From Rhodocyclaceae bacterium (GTDB lineage Bacteria > Pseudomonadota > Gammaproteobacteria > Burkholderiales > Rhodocyclaceae), in contig JAQTNA010000013.1 of assembly GCA_028714035.1 (NCBI GenBank), positions 1-64,000 on the forward strand: 64,000 nt of DNA. Reading direction: 5' to 3'. Positions 9,074-17,648 of the stretch are shown piece by piece (position 1 is the stretch's first letter; every line of letters starts with the position of its first letter). A model generated the notes under the pieces. That model searched no databases. It was not told where the DNA came from and saw only the letters and a list, made by a program, of their open reading frames with translations. Position numbers and translations under genes: made by a program.

Positions 9074-9288
9074 GCGTCCGTTATGTCACCCCGGCCGATT
9101 TTGCTTCCCGGCCTTGGCCGATCATGCGCGGCACAACCGGGGTGAGAGAGGCGAGTTCCGGCGGGGCTTGCACCGTATTTCCAGCGCGAAGGACGATGCG
9201 TTTCACCTAACGGGGCGAAAGCGCCCCTGGCGCACCCTGACTCGGGTAGCTCTTTCGGGGGGGTGGGTGCGTCAATGGGCCGCACCGT

Positions 9289-9329
9289 TTGATCTGGATC
9301 AAGAAGTTCGGGGGGAACCTGGGTATCCT
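9289..9329 (+). promoter_or_regulatory. FNR-dependent promoter of ccoNOQP
   Basis: Perfect FNR box TTGAT-CTGG-ATCAA at 9289-9302 (centre 9295.5). A -10 element TATCCT at 9324-9329 predicts a start near 9336-9337, again placing the box at about -41. No good -35 hexamer is present, as expected for a class II FNR promoter. It should switch the oxidase operon on when oxygen falls. TTGTT-AATC-AACAA near 9392 is a looser, related palindrome close to the ribosome site. Confidence 0.85.
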
Positions 9330-9416
9330 CCCGAAGTCGTCGCGAGGGGGAAGCCGCGCGCACGAGTCTTTTTAGTAGTTCAGGGTTTTTGTTAATCAAC
9401 AAAAGGGGTAATCCAC

Positions 9417-10838
9417 ATGCAAACGCAAGCGACTTACAATTACAAAGTCGTGCGCCAGTTCGCCATCATGACAGTGGTGTGGGGGATCGTCGGCATGCTT
9501 GTCGGCGTCTTCATCGCTTCTGAGCTGGTCTGGCCGCAACTCAACGCTTTCGAATGGCTGTCCTACGGGCGTCTCCGTCCGTTGCACACCAACGCCGTTA
9601 TTTTCGCCTTTGGTGGCTGCGCACTCTTCGCCACTTCCTACTACTGCGTTCAGCGCACCTGCCATGCACGCCTGTTCGGTGGGCCGCTCATCGGCTTCAC
9701 CTTCTGGGGTTGGCAGCTGATCATTCTTCTGGCCGCCATTTCCCTGCCTCTGGGCATTACGACGGGCAAGGAATACGCCGAACTGGAATGGCCCATTGAC
9801 ATCCTGATCACCCTGGTCTGGGTCTCCTACGCCATCGTGTTCTTCGGCACCATCGCCGTGCGCAAGACGCCGCATATCTACGTCGCCAACTGGTTCTTCG
9901 GCGCCATGATCATCGCGGTGGCCCTGCTGCACCTGGTGAACAGCGCCGAGATCCCGGTCACCCTGACCAAGTCCTACTCCGCCTACGCCGGGGTGCAGGA
10001 CGCCATGGTGCAGTGGTGGTACGGCCACAACGCGGTGGGCTTCTTCCTGACCGCCGGCTTCCTGGGCATGATGTACTACTTCGTGCCGAAGCAGGCCGAG
10101 CGTCCCGTGTATTCCTATCGTCTGTCCGTGGTGCACTTCTGGGCCCTGATCTTCACCTACATGTGGGCGGGTCCCCACCACCTGCACTACACGGCTCTGC
10201 CCGACTGGACCCAGTCCGTGGGCATGATCTTCTCCCTGATTCTGCTGGCTCCCTCCTGGGGCGGCATGATCAACGGCATCATGACCCTGTCCGGTGCCTG
10301 GCATAAGCTGCGGGACGATCCGATCCTGAAGTTCCTGATCACCTCCCTGTCCTTCTACGGTATGTCCACGTTCGAAGGCCCGATGATGTCCATCAAGACG
10401 GTGAATGCGCTGTCCCACTACACCGACTGGACGGTCGGCCACGTGCACTCCGGTGCTCTGGGTTGGGTGGCGATGGTGTCCATCGGTTCCCTGTACTACA
10501 TGATCCCGCGCCTGTTCGGTCAGAAGGAAATGTGGAGCGTCAAGCTCATCACCTTCCACTTCTGGCTGGCGACGCTGGGCACCGTGCTGTACATCGCCGC
10601 GCTGTGGATTTCCGGCGTGATGCAGGGCCTGATGTGGCGCGCTGTCAATCCGGACGGCACCCTGACCTACGCCTTCGTGGAAAGCGTGAAGGCCAGCTAT
10701 CCGTTCTGGACCATCCGTGTCCTGGGTGGCGCCATGTTCCTGGTCGGCATGATCATCATGCTTTACAACGTGATCCGTACGGCTGCCGGTAACAAGGCCT
10801 ATGACGCGCCGGTGCTCGCACCTGCCGGCGCCCATTGA
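9417..10838 (+). CDS. ccoN: Cbb3-type cytochrome c oxidase subunit I
   Basis: Catalytic subunit of the high-affinity terminal oxidase; inner membrane, haem b, haem b3 and CuB. It has 473 residues and about 12 helices, normal for CcoN. Metal-ligand candidates: His57 (PLHTNAV), His204 ([11 protein letters not shown]), His254-His255 (GPHHLHY), and His342/His344 (VGHVHSGAL). AAAAGGGG before the ATG is a good ribosome site. First gene of the FNR-controlled operon ccoNOQP-ccoH. Confidence 0.98.
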   Translation: MQTQATYNYKVVRQFAIMTVVWGIVGMLVGVFIASELVWPQLNAFEWLSYGRLRPLHTNAVIFAFGGCALFATSYYCVQRTCHARLFGGPLIGFTFWGWQLIILLAAISLPLGITTGKEYAELEWPIDILITLVWVSYAIVFFGTIAVRKTPHIYVANWFFGAMIIAVALLHLVNSAEIPVTLTKSYSAYAGVQDAMVQWWYGHNAVGFFLTAGFLGMMYYFVPKQAERPVYSYRLSVVHFWALIFTYMWAGPHHLHYTALPDWTQSVGMIFSLILLAPSWGGMINGIMTLSGAWHKLRDDPILKFLITSLSFYGMSTFEGPMMSIKTVNALSHYTDWTVGHVHSGALGWVAMVSIGSLYYMIPRLFGQKEMWSVKLITFHFWLATLGTVLYIAALWISGVMQGLMWRAVNPDGTLTYAFVESVKASYPFWTIRVLGGAMFLVGMIIMLYNVIRTAAGNKAYDAPVLAPAGAH

Positions 10839-10851
10839 GAGGAGCATAAAA

Positions 10852-11463
10852 ATGGGATTCAAGATTGAAATGATCGAAAAGAACGTCGGCCTGCTCATTG
10901 TGCTGACGTTGCTGACGGTGAGTGTGGGTGGCCTGCTGGAAATCGTGCCGCTGTTCTTCCAGCACTCCACGACCGAGCCGGTGGAGGGTGTCAAGCCCTA
11001 CACCCCGGTGCAACTGGTGGGTCGGGATGTGTATATCCGGGAAGGCTGCTACAACTGCCACTCCCAGATGATTCGCCCCTTCCGTTCCGAGACCGAGCGT
11101 TATGGCCACTACTCCGTGGCGGGTGAGTTCGTGTATGACCACCCGTTCCAGTGGGGCTCCAAGCGTACCGGCCCGGACCTGGCTCGCGTCGGTGGCCGCT
11201 ACTCCGACCAGTGGCAGAAGGTGCACCTGATCAACCCGCGTGACGTGGTGCCCGAGTCCAACATGCCCGGCTTCTACTGGCTGGATCGTCCTGCCACGAG
11301 CAGCGACATCGAGCTGAAGATGAAGGCCCTGCGCAAGGTGGGCGTGCCCTATACGGATGCGGAAATTGCCGGTGCCAAGAAGGAACTGGAAGGCAAGACC
11401 GAACTGGACTGCATCGTGGCATACCTGCAGAACATGGGCACGGCCATCAAGGACAAGAGGTAA
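10852..11463 (+). CDS. ccoO: Cbb3-type cytochrome c oxidase subunit II (mono-haem c)
   Basis: Membrane-anchored cytochrome c that takes electrons from CcoP to the catalytic subunit. 203 residues: one N-terminal helix (about 12-35), haem c site CYNCH at 66-70, and the distal Met in [10 protein letters not shown]. The ATG is preceded by AGAGGAGC, 13 bases after ccoN. The length matches the family. Confidence 0.97.
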   Translation: MGFKIEMIEKNVGLLIVLTLLTVSVGGLLEIVPLFFQHSTTEPVEGVKPYTPVQLVGRDVYIREGCYNCHSQMIRPFRSETERYGHYSVAGEFVYDHPFQWGSKRTGPDLARVGGRYSDQWQKVHLINPRDVVPESNMPGFYWLDRPATSSDIELKMKALRKVGVPYTDAEIAGAKKELEGKTELDCIVAYLQNMGTAIKDKR

Positions 11464-11467
11464 GGTC

Positions 11468-11677
11468 GTGGAGCTCGGCGAACTTCTGAATGGAATGCGT
11501 TCCGCGGTGACGGTGGTGTCCTTCCTGGTGTTTATCGGGATCGTCGCCTGGGCCTACAGCAGTCGGCGCGGAAAGGCTTACGAGGAGGCGGCGAATCTGC
11601 CCTTCCAGCATGATGAAGAGTTGCCGGGCGAACTCGATCCTACCCGAGCCACGCAAACGAAAAGGAATGAATCATGA
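11468..11677 (+). CDS. ccoQ: Cbb3-type oxidase small subunit CcoQ
   Basis: Small non-catalytic subunit (69 residues, single helix at about 14-31) that stabilises cbb3 oxidase. Translation starts with GTG at 11468, supported by AAGAGGTAAGG immediately upstream; a later ATG would cut the family-typical N terminus. The tail holds FQHDEELPGELD, a weakly conserved CcoQ feature. It overlaps ccoP by four bases. Confidence 0.9.
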   Translation: MELGELLNGMRSAVTVVSFLVFIGIVAWAYSSRRGKAYEEAANLPFQHDEELPGELDPTRATQTKRNES

Positions 11678-12666
11678 GTGATTTTGTTAGCGGTTTCTGG
11701 GACATGTACGTTCGCGTCATCGTCCTGGCCAGTATTCTTGCCTGCGGGGTCTTCCTGTGGATGCAGAGCAAGGGCGCTCCCGCCGTCGCCGCCGGCGCCG
11801 AGGCGGAGAAGATGGACCACGTCTGGGATGAGACGCTTCAGGAGTACAACAACCCGCTGCCCCTGTGGTGGAGCTACCTGTTCTACATCACGGTGGTGTT
11901 TGCCCTGGTGTACCTGGCCCTCTACCCCGGCCTGGGCAGCAACCCCGGCATGCTGGGCTGGACCTCCCACGAGAGCCAGTACGGCGCGGAAATGAAGGCG
12001 GCCGACGCAACCTATGGTCCGATCTTCGACAAGTTCGCCAAGATGGATATCCAGGCCGTTGCCGCCAATCCGGAAGCCAAGCAGATGGGCGAGCGCCTGT
12101 TCCTGACCTACTGCGCGCAGTGTCACGGTTCCGACGGCAAGGGTGCCAAGGGCTTCCCGAACCTGGCTGATGCCGACTGGCTGTATGGCGGTACGCCCGA
12201 GAAGATCAAGGAGTCCATCGCCGAAGGCCGTATGGGTGTCATGCCCGCCTGGGGTCCGCAACTGGGGGCCGAGGGTGTCAAGGACGTGGCCAACTATGTC
12301 CGTTCGCTCTCCGGTCAGCAAACCGACTCCGTGCGTGCCGCCCGTGGCAAGGATATCTTCGCCACGAACTGCGTCGCTTGTCATGGTCCGGATGGCAAGG
12401 GCAATCAGGCTATCGGTGCTCCCAACCTGACCGACAACATCTGGCTGTATGGCAGTTCCGAGGCGACGGTCATCGAGACGATCACCAAGGGCCGCACGAA
12501 CCAGATGCCCGTCTGGAAGAACTTCCTGGGCGACTCCAAGGTTCATCTGCTGGCCGCCTACGTGTATAGCCTGTCTCCGGTGAAGGCTGAGCCGGCGGCT
12601 GCTCCGGCTCCTGCCGCTGCTCCGGCTGCCGCGCCCGCGGAAGCCGCTCCGGCCGCTGCCAAGTAA
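11674..12666 (+). CDS. ccoP: Cbb3-type cytochrome c oxidase subunit III (di-haem c)
   Basis: Di-haem cytochrome c that receives electrons from soluble carriers. 330 residues: two N-terminal helices (about 12-30 and 64-84), haem c sites CAQCH at 147-151 and CVACH at 233-237, with Met ligands in MPAWG and MPVWKNF. The last 30 residues are an Ala/Pro-rich tail (PAAAPAPAAAP and similar), unusual in length but common as a low-complexity linker end in GC-rich genomes. Starts in the ATGA overlap with ccoQ. Confidence 0.97.
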   Translation: MSDFVSGFWDMYVRVIVLASILACGVFLWMQSKGAPAVAAGAEAEKMDHVWDETLQEYNNPLPLWWSYLFYITVVFALVYLALYPGLGSNPGMLGWTSHESQYGAEMKAADATYGPIFDKFAKMDIQAVAANPEAKQMGERLFLTYCAQCHGSDGKGAKGFPNLADADWLYGGTPEKIKESIAEGRMGVMPAWGPQLGAEGVKDVANYVRSLSGQQTDSVRAARGKDIFATNCVACHGPDGKGNQAIGAPNLTDNIWLYGSSEATVIETITKGRTNQMPVWKNFLGDSKVHLLAAYVYSLSPVKAEPAAAPAPAAAPAAAPAEAAPAAAK

Positions 12667-12678
12667 GTTGCTTCAAGA

Positions 12679-12706
12679 AAGCCCCGGGGCCTAAACCCCG
12701 GGGCTT
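12679..12706 (+). terminator. Hairpin after ccoP
   Basis: AAGCCCCGGGG (12679-12689) pairs perfectly with CCCCGGGGCTT (12696-12706), an 11-bp GC-rich stem with loop CCTAAA. The T-tract is weak (TT, then CGCTT), so it may attenuate rather than fully stop transcription into ccoH. Confidence 0.7.
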
Positions 12707-12753
12707 CGCTTCAGGTTCAAAATTCCGGCTGTAGGCACTTCCAGGAGAATAGA

Positions 12754-13257
12754 GTGAGTGTTGCTATGAGTGCGCCATGGTACAAACATCGCTGGCCGTG
12801 GATAGTGATGGCGGGGCCCGGGATCGTTGTCGTGGCGAGCTTTGTCACTCTGTATCTGGCCGTGAAGAGCAATGACGGGCTGGTGGCCGAGGATTATTAC
12901 AAGCAGGGACTGGCCATCAACCGGGTTCTGGATCGCGAGACGCTCGCTCGTACGCTGGGCATTGCCGCAACCGCCGCCATCACCAGTGATCGCGTGGTGG
13001 TCGACCTCAAGTCGGTGGCCGATCTGCCCTCCGGTATCCGCGTGACGCTCACGCATCCCACCAGGGCGGGCATGGATCAATCCGTGCTGCTCCACGGGAT
13101 CGGCGGGCGTTACCAGGGGGCGTTATCCAGCGTGATTCCGGGAACCTGGCTTGTCGTGATTTCGGATGAGGCCAACACCTGGCGCGTGTCTTCGGACATT
13201 CACCTGCCGGAACAAAAAGAAATCAATATCGTGCCCGCCGTGGCGGCACAACATTAA
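12754..13257 (+). CDS. ccoH: FixH/CcoH family oxidase assembly protein
   Basis: Membrane protein of the FixH/CcoH family that stabilises and assembles cbb3 oxidase. 167 residues: one N-terminal helix (about 10-32), then a periplasmic beta-rich domain; DYYKQGLAINRV is the family signature. GTG at 12754 was chosen because GGAG stands six bases before it; an in-frame ATG at 12766 is the alternative. In most relatives ccoG (a polyferredoxin) stands between ccoP and ccoH; here it is absent. Confidence 0.88.
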   Translation: MSVAMSAPWYKHRWPWIVMAGPGIVVVASFVTLYLAVKSNDGLVAEDYYKQGLAINRVLDRETLARTLGIAATAAITSDRVVVDLKSVADLPSGIRVTLTHPTRAGMDQSVLLHGIGGRYQGALSSVIPGTWLVVISDEANTWRVSSDIHLPEQKEINIVPAVAAQH

Positions 13258-13281
13258 CGATCTTTCTTGAAAGGGGATACC

Positions 13282-13404
13282 ATGGCCTGGAAACTTCTGC
13301 TCGGATCCGATATCGGCCTGATGAGCTTGGGCACGATCGTCTTCGTATTCGTGATCGCCTTCGTCATGATCGGCTATTACATGAAGAAGATGAACGAAAA
13401 GTAA
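13282..13404 (+). CDS. DUF3149 membrane microprotein, 40 aa
   Basis: A 40-residue protein: MAWKLLLGSDIGLMSLGTI, then one hydrophobic helix (about 13-32), ending YYMKKMNEK. It matches the DUF3149 pattern of small proteins found behind cbb3 oxidase genes in betaproteobacteria. AAAGGGG lies six to eight bases before the ATG. It is the last gene before a strong terminator, so it is probably part of the cco operon; its function is unknown. Confidence 0.85.
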   Translation: MAWKLLLGSDIGLMSLGTIVFVFVIAFVMIGYYMKKMNEK

Positions 13405-13432
13405 GTCGCCGCAGTCCCTCCGGGGACACGGT

Positions 13433-13468
13433 AAAAAGCCTCCGGGACTCGCGTTCCGGAGGCTTTTT
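13433..13468. terminator. Bidirectional intrinsic terminator between the cco operon and usp
   Basis: AAAAAGCCTCCGG (13433-13445) and CCGGAGGCTTTTT (13456-13468) form a 13-bp stem; T-runs occur at the 3' end on both strands. It serves the convergent cco operon and usp gene. Confidence 0.9.
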
Positions 13469-13486
13469 TACTGGCGAACGGCAGAT

Positions 13487-13930
13487 TCAGCGAAATACCA
13501 GCACCGGAATCGTGCTGTGAGTCAGCACCTTGTGGGTTTCACTGCCCAGAAGCAGGCCACTGATGCCGCGACGACCGTGGGATGCCATGAATATCAGGTC
13601 GCAGGCGTTGGCATTTGCCGTCTCGATGATGGCGTCGTATGGCATGTCGCTGGTTGCGCTGACGCCGCTGCATTCCACGCCGGCGGCGCTCGCCTCCGCG
13701 AGTGAGGCGGAGAGAATCTCCCGGGCCTGCTCCTCCGCCATCTCCGCAAATTTCTCCGGCGTGGTCGGGTCTACCAGGGCGCCTTCCCCGTAGAACGAAA
13801 CCGGGTAGTCCGGCTTGGCATAGAAGAAGGTCACCCGGGCGCCTGCCTCCTTGGCAAATGCGACGGCCCGCTTAACGGTGCTGGCGGAAAGATCGGAACC
13901 GTCGGTAGGAACCAATAGGTGTTTGAACAT
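13487..13930 (-). CDS. Universal stress protein, UspA family
   Basis: Cytoplasmic 147-residue Usp domain protein. N terminus MFKHLLVPTDGSDLS carries the conserved Asp of the nucleotide pocket, and GRRGISGLLLGSETHKVL fits the ATP-binding pattern G-2x-G-9x-G-S/T, so it should belong to the ATP-binding class. It stands alone, convergent with the cco operon. A perfect TATAAT and an FNR-type box upstream predict induction when oxygen is low. Its precise role is not deducible from sequence. Confidence 0.93.
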   Translation of the reverse strand: MFKHLLVPTDGSDLSASTVKRAVAFAKEAGARVTFFYAKPDYPVSFYGEGALVDPTTPEKFAEMAEEQAREILSASLAEASAAGVECSGVSATSDMPYDAIIETANANACDLIFMASHGRRGISGLLLGSETHKVLTHSTIPVLVFR

Positions 13931-13957
13931 GGCGCGCTCCTGAATTGTGTCCGGATC

Positions 13958-14000
13958 ATTATAAGAACCTGCTCCACTCGCGGCGATTGACCTGGGTCAA
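13958..14000 (-). promoter_or_regulatory. FNR-type promoter of the universal stress gene
   Basis: On the minus strand: box TTGAC-CCAG-GTCAA (plus strand 13987-14000, centre 13993.5) and -10 TATAAT (plus strand 13958-13963). The predicted start at about 13951-13952 puts the box near -41.5 to -42. Both half-sites are TTGAC rather than TTGAT. phaC lies divergently on the other side and could also be touched by the box, but no matching -10 was seen there. Confidence 0.75.
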
Positions 14001-14159
14001 CGGGGGGCGCGGTGGAGCAAATACGCGGATTGCCGTCCCCGGGACCGTTGCGGCCCCCGCAAGACAAGCGTCATGATTCAACGAGAGCATTTGGTGGATA
14101 ATCCCGCAAGGTGCAAGCGATGTAAATGGATTTCAAACTGTAATTCCCAGGATGACATC

Positions 14160-15878
14160 ATGGCAACGAATCACCCGCAAGATCCCGCGCAACTGATGCA
14201 CTCGGTGCACGAAGAACTCGAAGCGGGCGTGGACCCGCTCGGCGTCATGGCGCCCCTGGCGCACGCCGAGTTCGCGTGGTTGTCCCACCCGCAGGAACTC
14301 GCCGAGCAGATGGCGCACCTGTCCACCGACATCATGGCGCTACAGTGGTATAGCTGGCGTCGTCTGCTGGGCGCCGAGGCCGCCGACCCGGTCAAGCCCC
14401 AGGCGGACGACACCCGCTTCGCCGATCCGGTCTGGCAGAACGAGGCGCAGTGGGACGTGACGAAGGAGTGGTATCTGCTCCTGACACGGGGCGTGCAGGA
14501 CATGCTCTACGACACACCGGGGCTCTCCGGAAAGGAGAGGCGCCGGGCGGCTTTCTGGTGGCGGAAGTGGTTGAACGCCATGGCGCCCACCAATTTCTTC
14601 TGGACCAATCCGGTCGCCCAACGCAAGTCCATCGAGACCCATGGCGAAAGCCTGGTCCGGGGCTATCACAATTTCCTGGATGACCTGCGTGTGGGCAACG
14701 TGCGCATGGCTTCGCCGGGAGACTTCACGGTCGGCAAGAACCTGGCGACCACGCCGGGGGCGGTGGTGTTCCGCAATGCGTTGCTGGAAGTGATCCATTA
14801 CGCGCCGACCACGGAAAAAGTTCACGAGATCCCGCTGGTCATCATCACACCGTGGATCAACAAGTTCTACGTACTCGATCTCAACCCCAGGAAGAGCATG
14901 GTGAAGTACCTCCTGGACCAGGGATTCAACGTCTTCATCACGAGCTGGAAGAATCCCGGGCCCGAGATGCGCGACGTGAAATTCGAGGACTATGTGACCC
15001 AGGGCGTGGCCAGTATCGTGCAGGTGGCACGGGACATCACCGGTGCGCCCCAGGTACATGCTGCCGGCTATTGCATAGGCGGTACGGCCCTGACGATGTA
15101 CATGGCCTGGGCCAACGCGGCCCGACCCGAAGACATGCCGGTGGCGCACTGGACGCTCTTCACGACCCTGGTGGATTTCCACAAGCCCGGCGACATAGAG
15201 GTGTTCGTGGACGAGGGCAGCATCCGTTACCTTTCCCGCGCCATGGCCGCCCGCGGCTACCTGGACGGCAAGGAAATGGCGTCGGCGTTCCGGCTGCTCC
15301 GGTCCAACAGCCTCATCTGGCATTACGTGGTGCACGGTTATCTGTACGGGGAGGCGCCCCCGCCCTTCGATGTCCTCTTCTGGAACATGGACACCACGCG
15401 CATGCCCTATGCCATGCACGAGTGGTATCTGCGGGAACTCTACCTGGAAAACAAGCTGATCCGGGCCGGGGCCATCTCCGTGGCTGGCTTGCCCATAGAC
15501 CTGGGCCGCATCACCCAGCCGCTCTATGCCGTGGCGGCGGAGGATGACCACATCGCGCCCTGGCATCAGGCATTCCATGTGGCCGCCCATATCGCCGGGC
15601 GGACACGCTTTGTCCTTTCCAGCTCGGGGCACATCCTGGGTATCGTCAATCCTCCGGTCCATCCCCCGAAGCGCAGCTACAGGGTGGGCGAGGCGAAGCG
15701 CCGCGATTCCTCTGAACAGTGGCATGCACGGGCCGAAGTGCATCAGGGAAGCTGGTGGCCGGAATGGGCGGCGTGGCTGGCTTCCCGCTGTGGGGCCGAG
15801 GTGCCGGCCATGCCCGTGACCACCGAGGCCTATCCCCGGCTCGCGGATGCGCCGGGTGCGTATGTGCGTGAAAAATAA
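14160..15878 (+). CDS. phaC: Class I poly(3-hydroxyalkanoate) synthase
   Basis: Polymerises hydroxyacyl-CoA (chiefly 3-hydroxybutyryl-CoA) into storage polyester on granules. 572 residues from ATG 14160 (AGGA nine bases upstream); the frame is open from 14073 but without similarity. Catalytic triad: Cys305 in the lipase-like box GYCIGG, Asp463 in EDDHIAPW and His491 in SGHILGIVNPP. The N-terminal PhaC domain motif (NFFWTNPVAQ) is present. phaA and phaB are not next to it. Confidence 0.95.
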   Translation: MATNHPQDPAQLMHSVHEELEAGVDPLGVMAPLAHAEFAWLSHPQELAEQMAHLSTDIMALQWYSWRRLLGAEAADPVKPQADDTRFADPVWQNEAQWDVTKEWYLLLTRGVQDMLYDTPGLSGKERRRAAFWWRKWLNAMAPTNFFWTNPVAQRKSIETHGESLVRGYHNFLDDLRVGNVRMASPGDFTVGKNLATTPGAVVFRNALLEVIHYAPTTEKVHEIPLVIITPWINKFYVLDLNPRKSMVKYLLDQGFNVFITSWKNPGPEMRDVKFEDYVTQGVASIVQVARDITGAPQVHAAGYCIGGTALTMYMAWANAARPEDMPVAHWTLFTTLVDFHKPGDIEVFVDEGSIRYLSRAMAARGYLDGKEMASAFRLLRSNSLIWHYVVHGYLYGEAPPPFDVLFWNMDTTRMPYAMHEWYLRELYLENKLIRAGAISVAGLPIDLGRITQPLYAVAAEDDHIAPWHQAFHVAAHIAGRTRFVLSSSGHILGIVNPPVHPPKRSYRVGEAKRRDSSEQWHARAEVHQGSWWPEWAAWLASRCGAEVPAMPVTTEAYPRLADAPGAYVREK

Positions 15879-16179
15879 ATCATGTCTTTCCTGTGGGAGC
15901 AAGGCGGATCGCCACGGAAGTCGGATGTGGCGCGGCCGATCTCGAACCGGAGCCGGCGCCCCGCTCCGGGGAACCGGGGCGGTCATGGAAATTGCTCAAG
16001 GCATGGGGCCGACTGCCGTAAATGCTATGCGGGCGGTGATGTGGATGAGGGTTTGTTCTTCCGGGGCTCAGAAGGCCGGCCTTTGGCTGGCGGGATCAGG
16101 CCGGCGAAGGATTTGATCAACTACAGGGTGTTCGGCGAGATGCCAGTCAAATGGCGGAGCCGGCGGAAACGGTCATGGC
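15879..16179. other. Gap without a convincing gene
   Basis: About 300 bases between phaC and the chemoreceptor-like gene. Open frames in two phases run through it, but they lack ribosome sites, have Arg/Gly/Ser-rich translations typical of random GC-rich sequence and match no family I know. No terminator with a T-run or clear promoter was seen. It could be the decayed 5' end of a longer chemoreceptor gene. Confidence 0.5.
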
Positions 16180-16812
16180 ATGAACGGCTACGGGGTGGGG
16201 CGAAGGCGGAATGACGGCGGCGAAGCGGCCGCCGAATTGCGCCGTATCGTCGGCATAAACGAGGAAATCAAGTCCATCGTTGCGACGGCTTTCAAGATCA
16301 ACCTGATGGCACTCAACGCTATTTTCCTGGCCAAGAAGGCCGGGCGCGCGGCCCTCGGCTTCGGTGTTCTGTCCAACGAACTACGCGGTTTCTCGGTCCA
16401 GTTGGGCGAACAGATGACCGGATTGCGCCAACTCACCTCCGGCTCCGTAAAGCTGGTGACCGACCTGGTCAAGGCGGCGCGCCGCATCCGTATTCTCGAG
16501 CGCACGGACGCCGAGAGCAAGGGGCGCGCGCGCGCCATTCTCAAGGCCGTTTCGGGCGCCAGTATCGAAAGCTCCGGCAGCAACGAGCTTTCGTCCCTGC
16601 GCCTGAACCTGACTCAGAGGCTGGACGATACCTGGCGGCTCGTGGAACTGGGGGCCGTGTTGGCGCGCTCCGCCAAGATCGAGGCGGCTTACGGCGGCGC
16701 CTTCAGTGGGCCGCTGATGCAGGTGTCGACCGATTTCGAGAAGATCATCGGCGCCATCAAGGAATCTCTGGAAAATCTCAAGAAACATTACACCCTGGAG
16801 CGGCGAGGATGA
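16180..16812 (+). CDS. Truncated chemoreceptor-like helical protein (soluble)
   Basis: 210-residue, all-helical, soluble protein without membrane segment, HAMP or sensor domain. FKINLMALNAIFLAKKAGRA followed by LGFGVLSNELRGFSVQL aligns with the hairpin tip of chemoreceptors (family: [32 protein letters not shown]), but acidic and contact residues are changed (AIFLAKKAG for AIEAARAGE). The rest is low-complexity coiled coil. It overlaps the next gene, which encodes an ODP-like diiron protein, by four bases. In Treponema denticola an ODP oxygen sensor works with a soluble chemoreceptor; I infer a similar pair here. The start (ATG 16180) is uncertain: no clear ribosome site. Confidence 0.75.
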   Translation: MNGYGVGRRRNDGGEAAAELRRIVGINEEIKSIVATAFKINLMALNAIFLAKKAGRAALGFGVLSNELRGFSVQLGEQMTGLRQLTSGSVKLVTDLVKAARRIRILERTDAESKGRARAILKAVSGASIESSGSNELSSLRLNLTQRLDDTWRLVELGAVLARSAKIEAAYGGAFSGPLMQVSTDFEKIIGAIKESLENLKKHYTLERRG

Positions 16813-17549
16813 AACGGTGCGAGACGCTGTACAAGGATGGGGATCACATGTGGATGGCTATAGTCCGGGACGCGGACAAGCCGGACTACCTGGTTGATAC
16901 CAATGAATACCTGGTGAGTTATGGTGGCGATGGCCTGTTGTGCGATCCCGGCGGGCTGGAGATCTTTCCCGCCGTGTTCTCGGCGCTCAGCGCCGAATTC
17001 GACCCGACGCGCATCCAGACCATTTTTGCCTCCCACCAGGATCCGGACATCATCTCGTCCCTGGCGCTCTGGATGGAGTTCAGTCCGAAAATTCGTTGCT
17101 ACACGAGCTGGCTGTGGACCTCGTTCGTTCCCCATTTTGGCGGTACCTCCGAGACCTTCGTCGCCATCCCCGATGCGGGCATGGACATCATGCTCGGTGG
17201 CCTGAAGCTTCAGGCGGTGCCGGCTCATTACCTCCATTCCTCGGGCAATCACCATCTCTACGACAGGAAGGCCAAAATCCTGTTTTCCGGCGATGTGGGC
17301 GCTGCGCTCCTGCCGCCGGAAGCGCAGGGGCTGTTCGTCGAGAATTTTGATCAGCACATCCGTCACTCGGAGGCCTTCCACCGGCGCTGGATGGGGTCGG
17401 ACCGAGCCAAGCGGGACTGGTGCGAGCGCGTCTCCAAAATGGAGATTGACATGCTTTGCCCGCAGCACGGCGCCGTGTACCAGGGCGCGGATGTGATGCG
17501 CTTCATCAACTGGTTCGCCGAACTGGAAGTGGGAGTTCTTCGCACCTGA
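16809..17549 (+). CDS. ODP-like oxygen-binding diiron protein (metallo-beta-lactamase fold)
   Basis: 246-residue MBL-fold protein related to the diiron domain of flavodiiron proteins and to ODP of Treponema denticola. The ligand pattern is complete: His76-x-Asp78-x-Asp80, then 62 residues, His143, then 18 residues, Asp162, then 57 residues, His220. This equals the flavodiiron spacing (HxExD-x62-H-x18-D-x60-H), with Asp78 in place of Glu. No flavodoxin domain follows, so it cannot act as a self-contained NO or O2 reductase; sensing is more likely. ATGA overlap with the preceding chemoreceptor-like gene indicates co-translation. A metallo-hydrolase is the less likely alternative. Confidence 0.85.
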   Translation: MKRCETLYKDGDHMWMAIVRDADKPDYLVDTNEYLVSYGGDGLLCDPGGLEIFPAVFSALSAEFDPTRIQTIFASHQDPDIISSLALWMEFSPKIRCYTSWLWTSFVPHFGGTSETFVAIPDAGMDIMLGGLKLQAVPAHYLHSSGNHHLYDRKAKILFSGDVGAALLPPEAQGLFVENFDQHIRHSEAFHRRWMGSDRAKRDWCERVSKMEIDMLCPQHGAVYQGADVMRFINWFAELEVGVLRT

Positions 17550-17574
17550 TCTCGCCTTGTCGCCCGGTTTCCTC

Positions 17575-17588
17575 TTGATGCCTGTCAA
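17575..17588 (+). promoter_or_regulatory. FNR/DNR box upstream of the hemerythrin gene
   Basis: TTGAT-GCCT-GTCAA, centre 17581.5, 61 bases before the hemerythrin start codon. A start near 17623 would place it at -41.5; CAAACT at 17611-17616 is only a weak -10. Either FNR or the nearby DNR-type regulator could bind, since both read this motif. Confidence 0.7.
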
Positions 17589-17648
17589 GGTGAGGCTGGG
17601 GCGCGGCGGCCAAACTGAAGGCCTTGCCAATCGGGATCGGGATTTGCC

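Noticed and set aside
8916-9395. Open frames through the ccoS-ccoN gap
   Set aside because: They run across the FNR boxes and the terminator stem, lack ribosome sites and give low-complexity translations; a non-coding RNA plus promoter explains the gap better.
15882-16214. 110-codon frame after phaC
   Set aside because: Arg/Gly/Ser-rich, no ribosome site, no similarity I can recognise, and overlaps the next gene.
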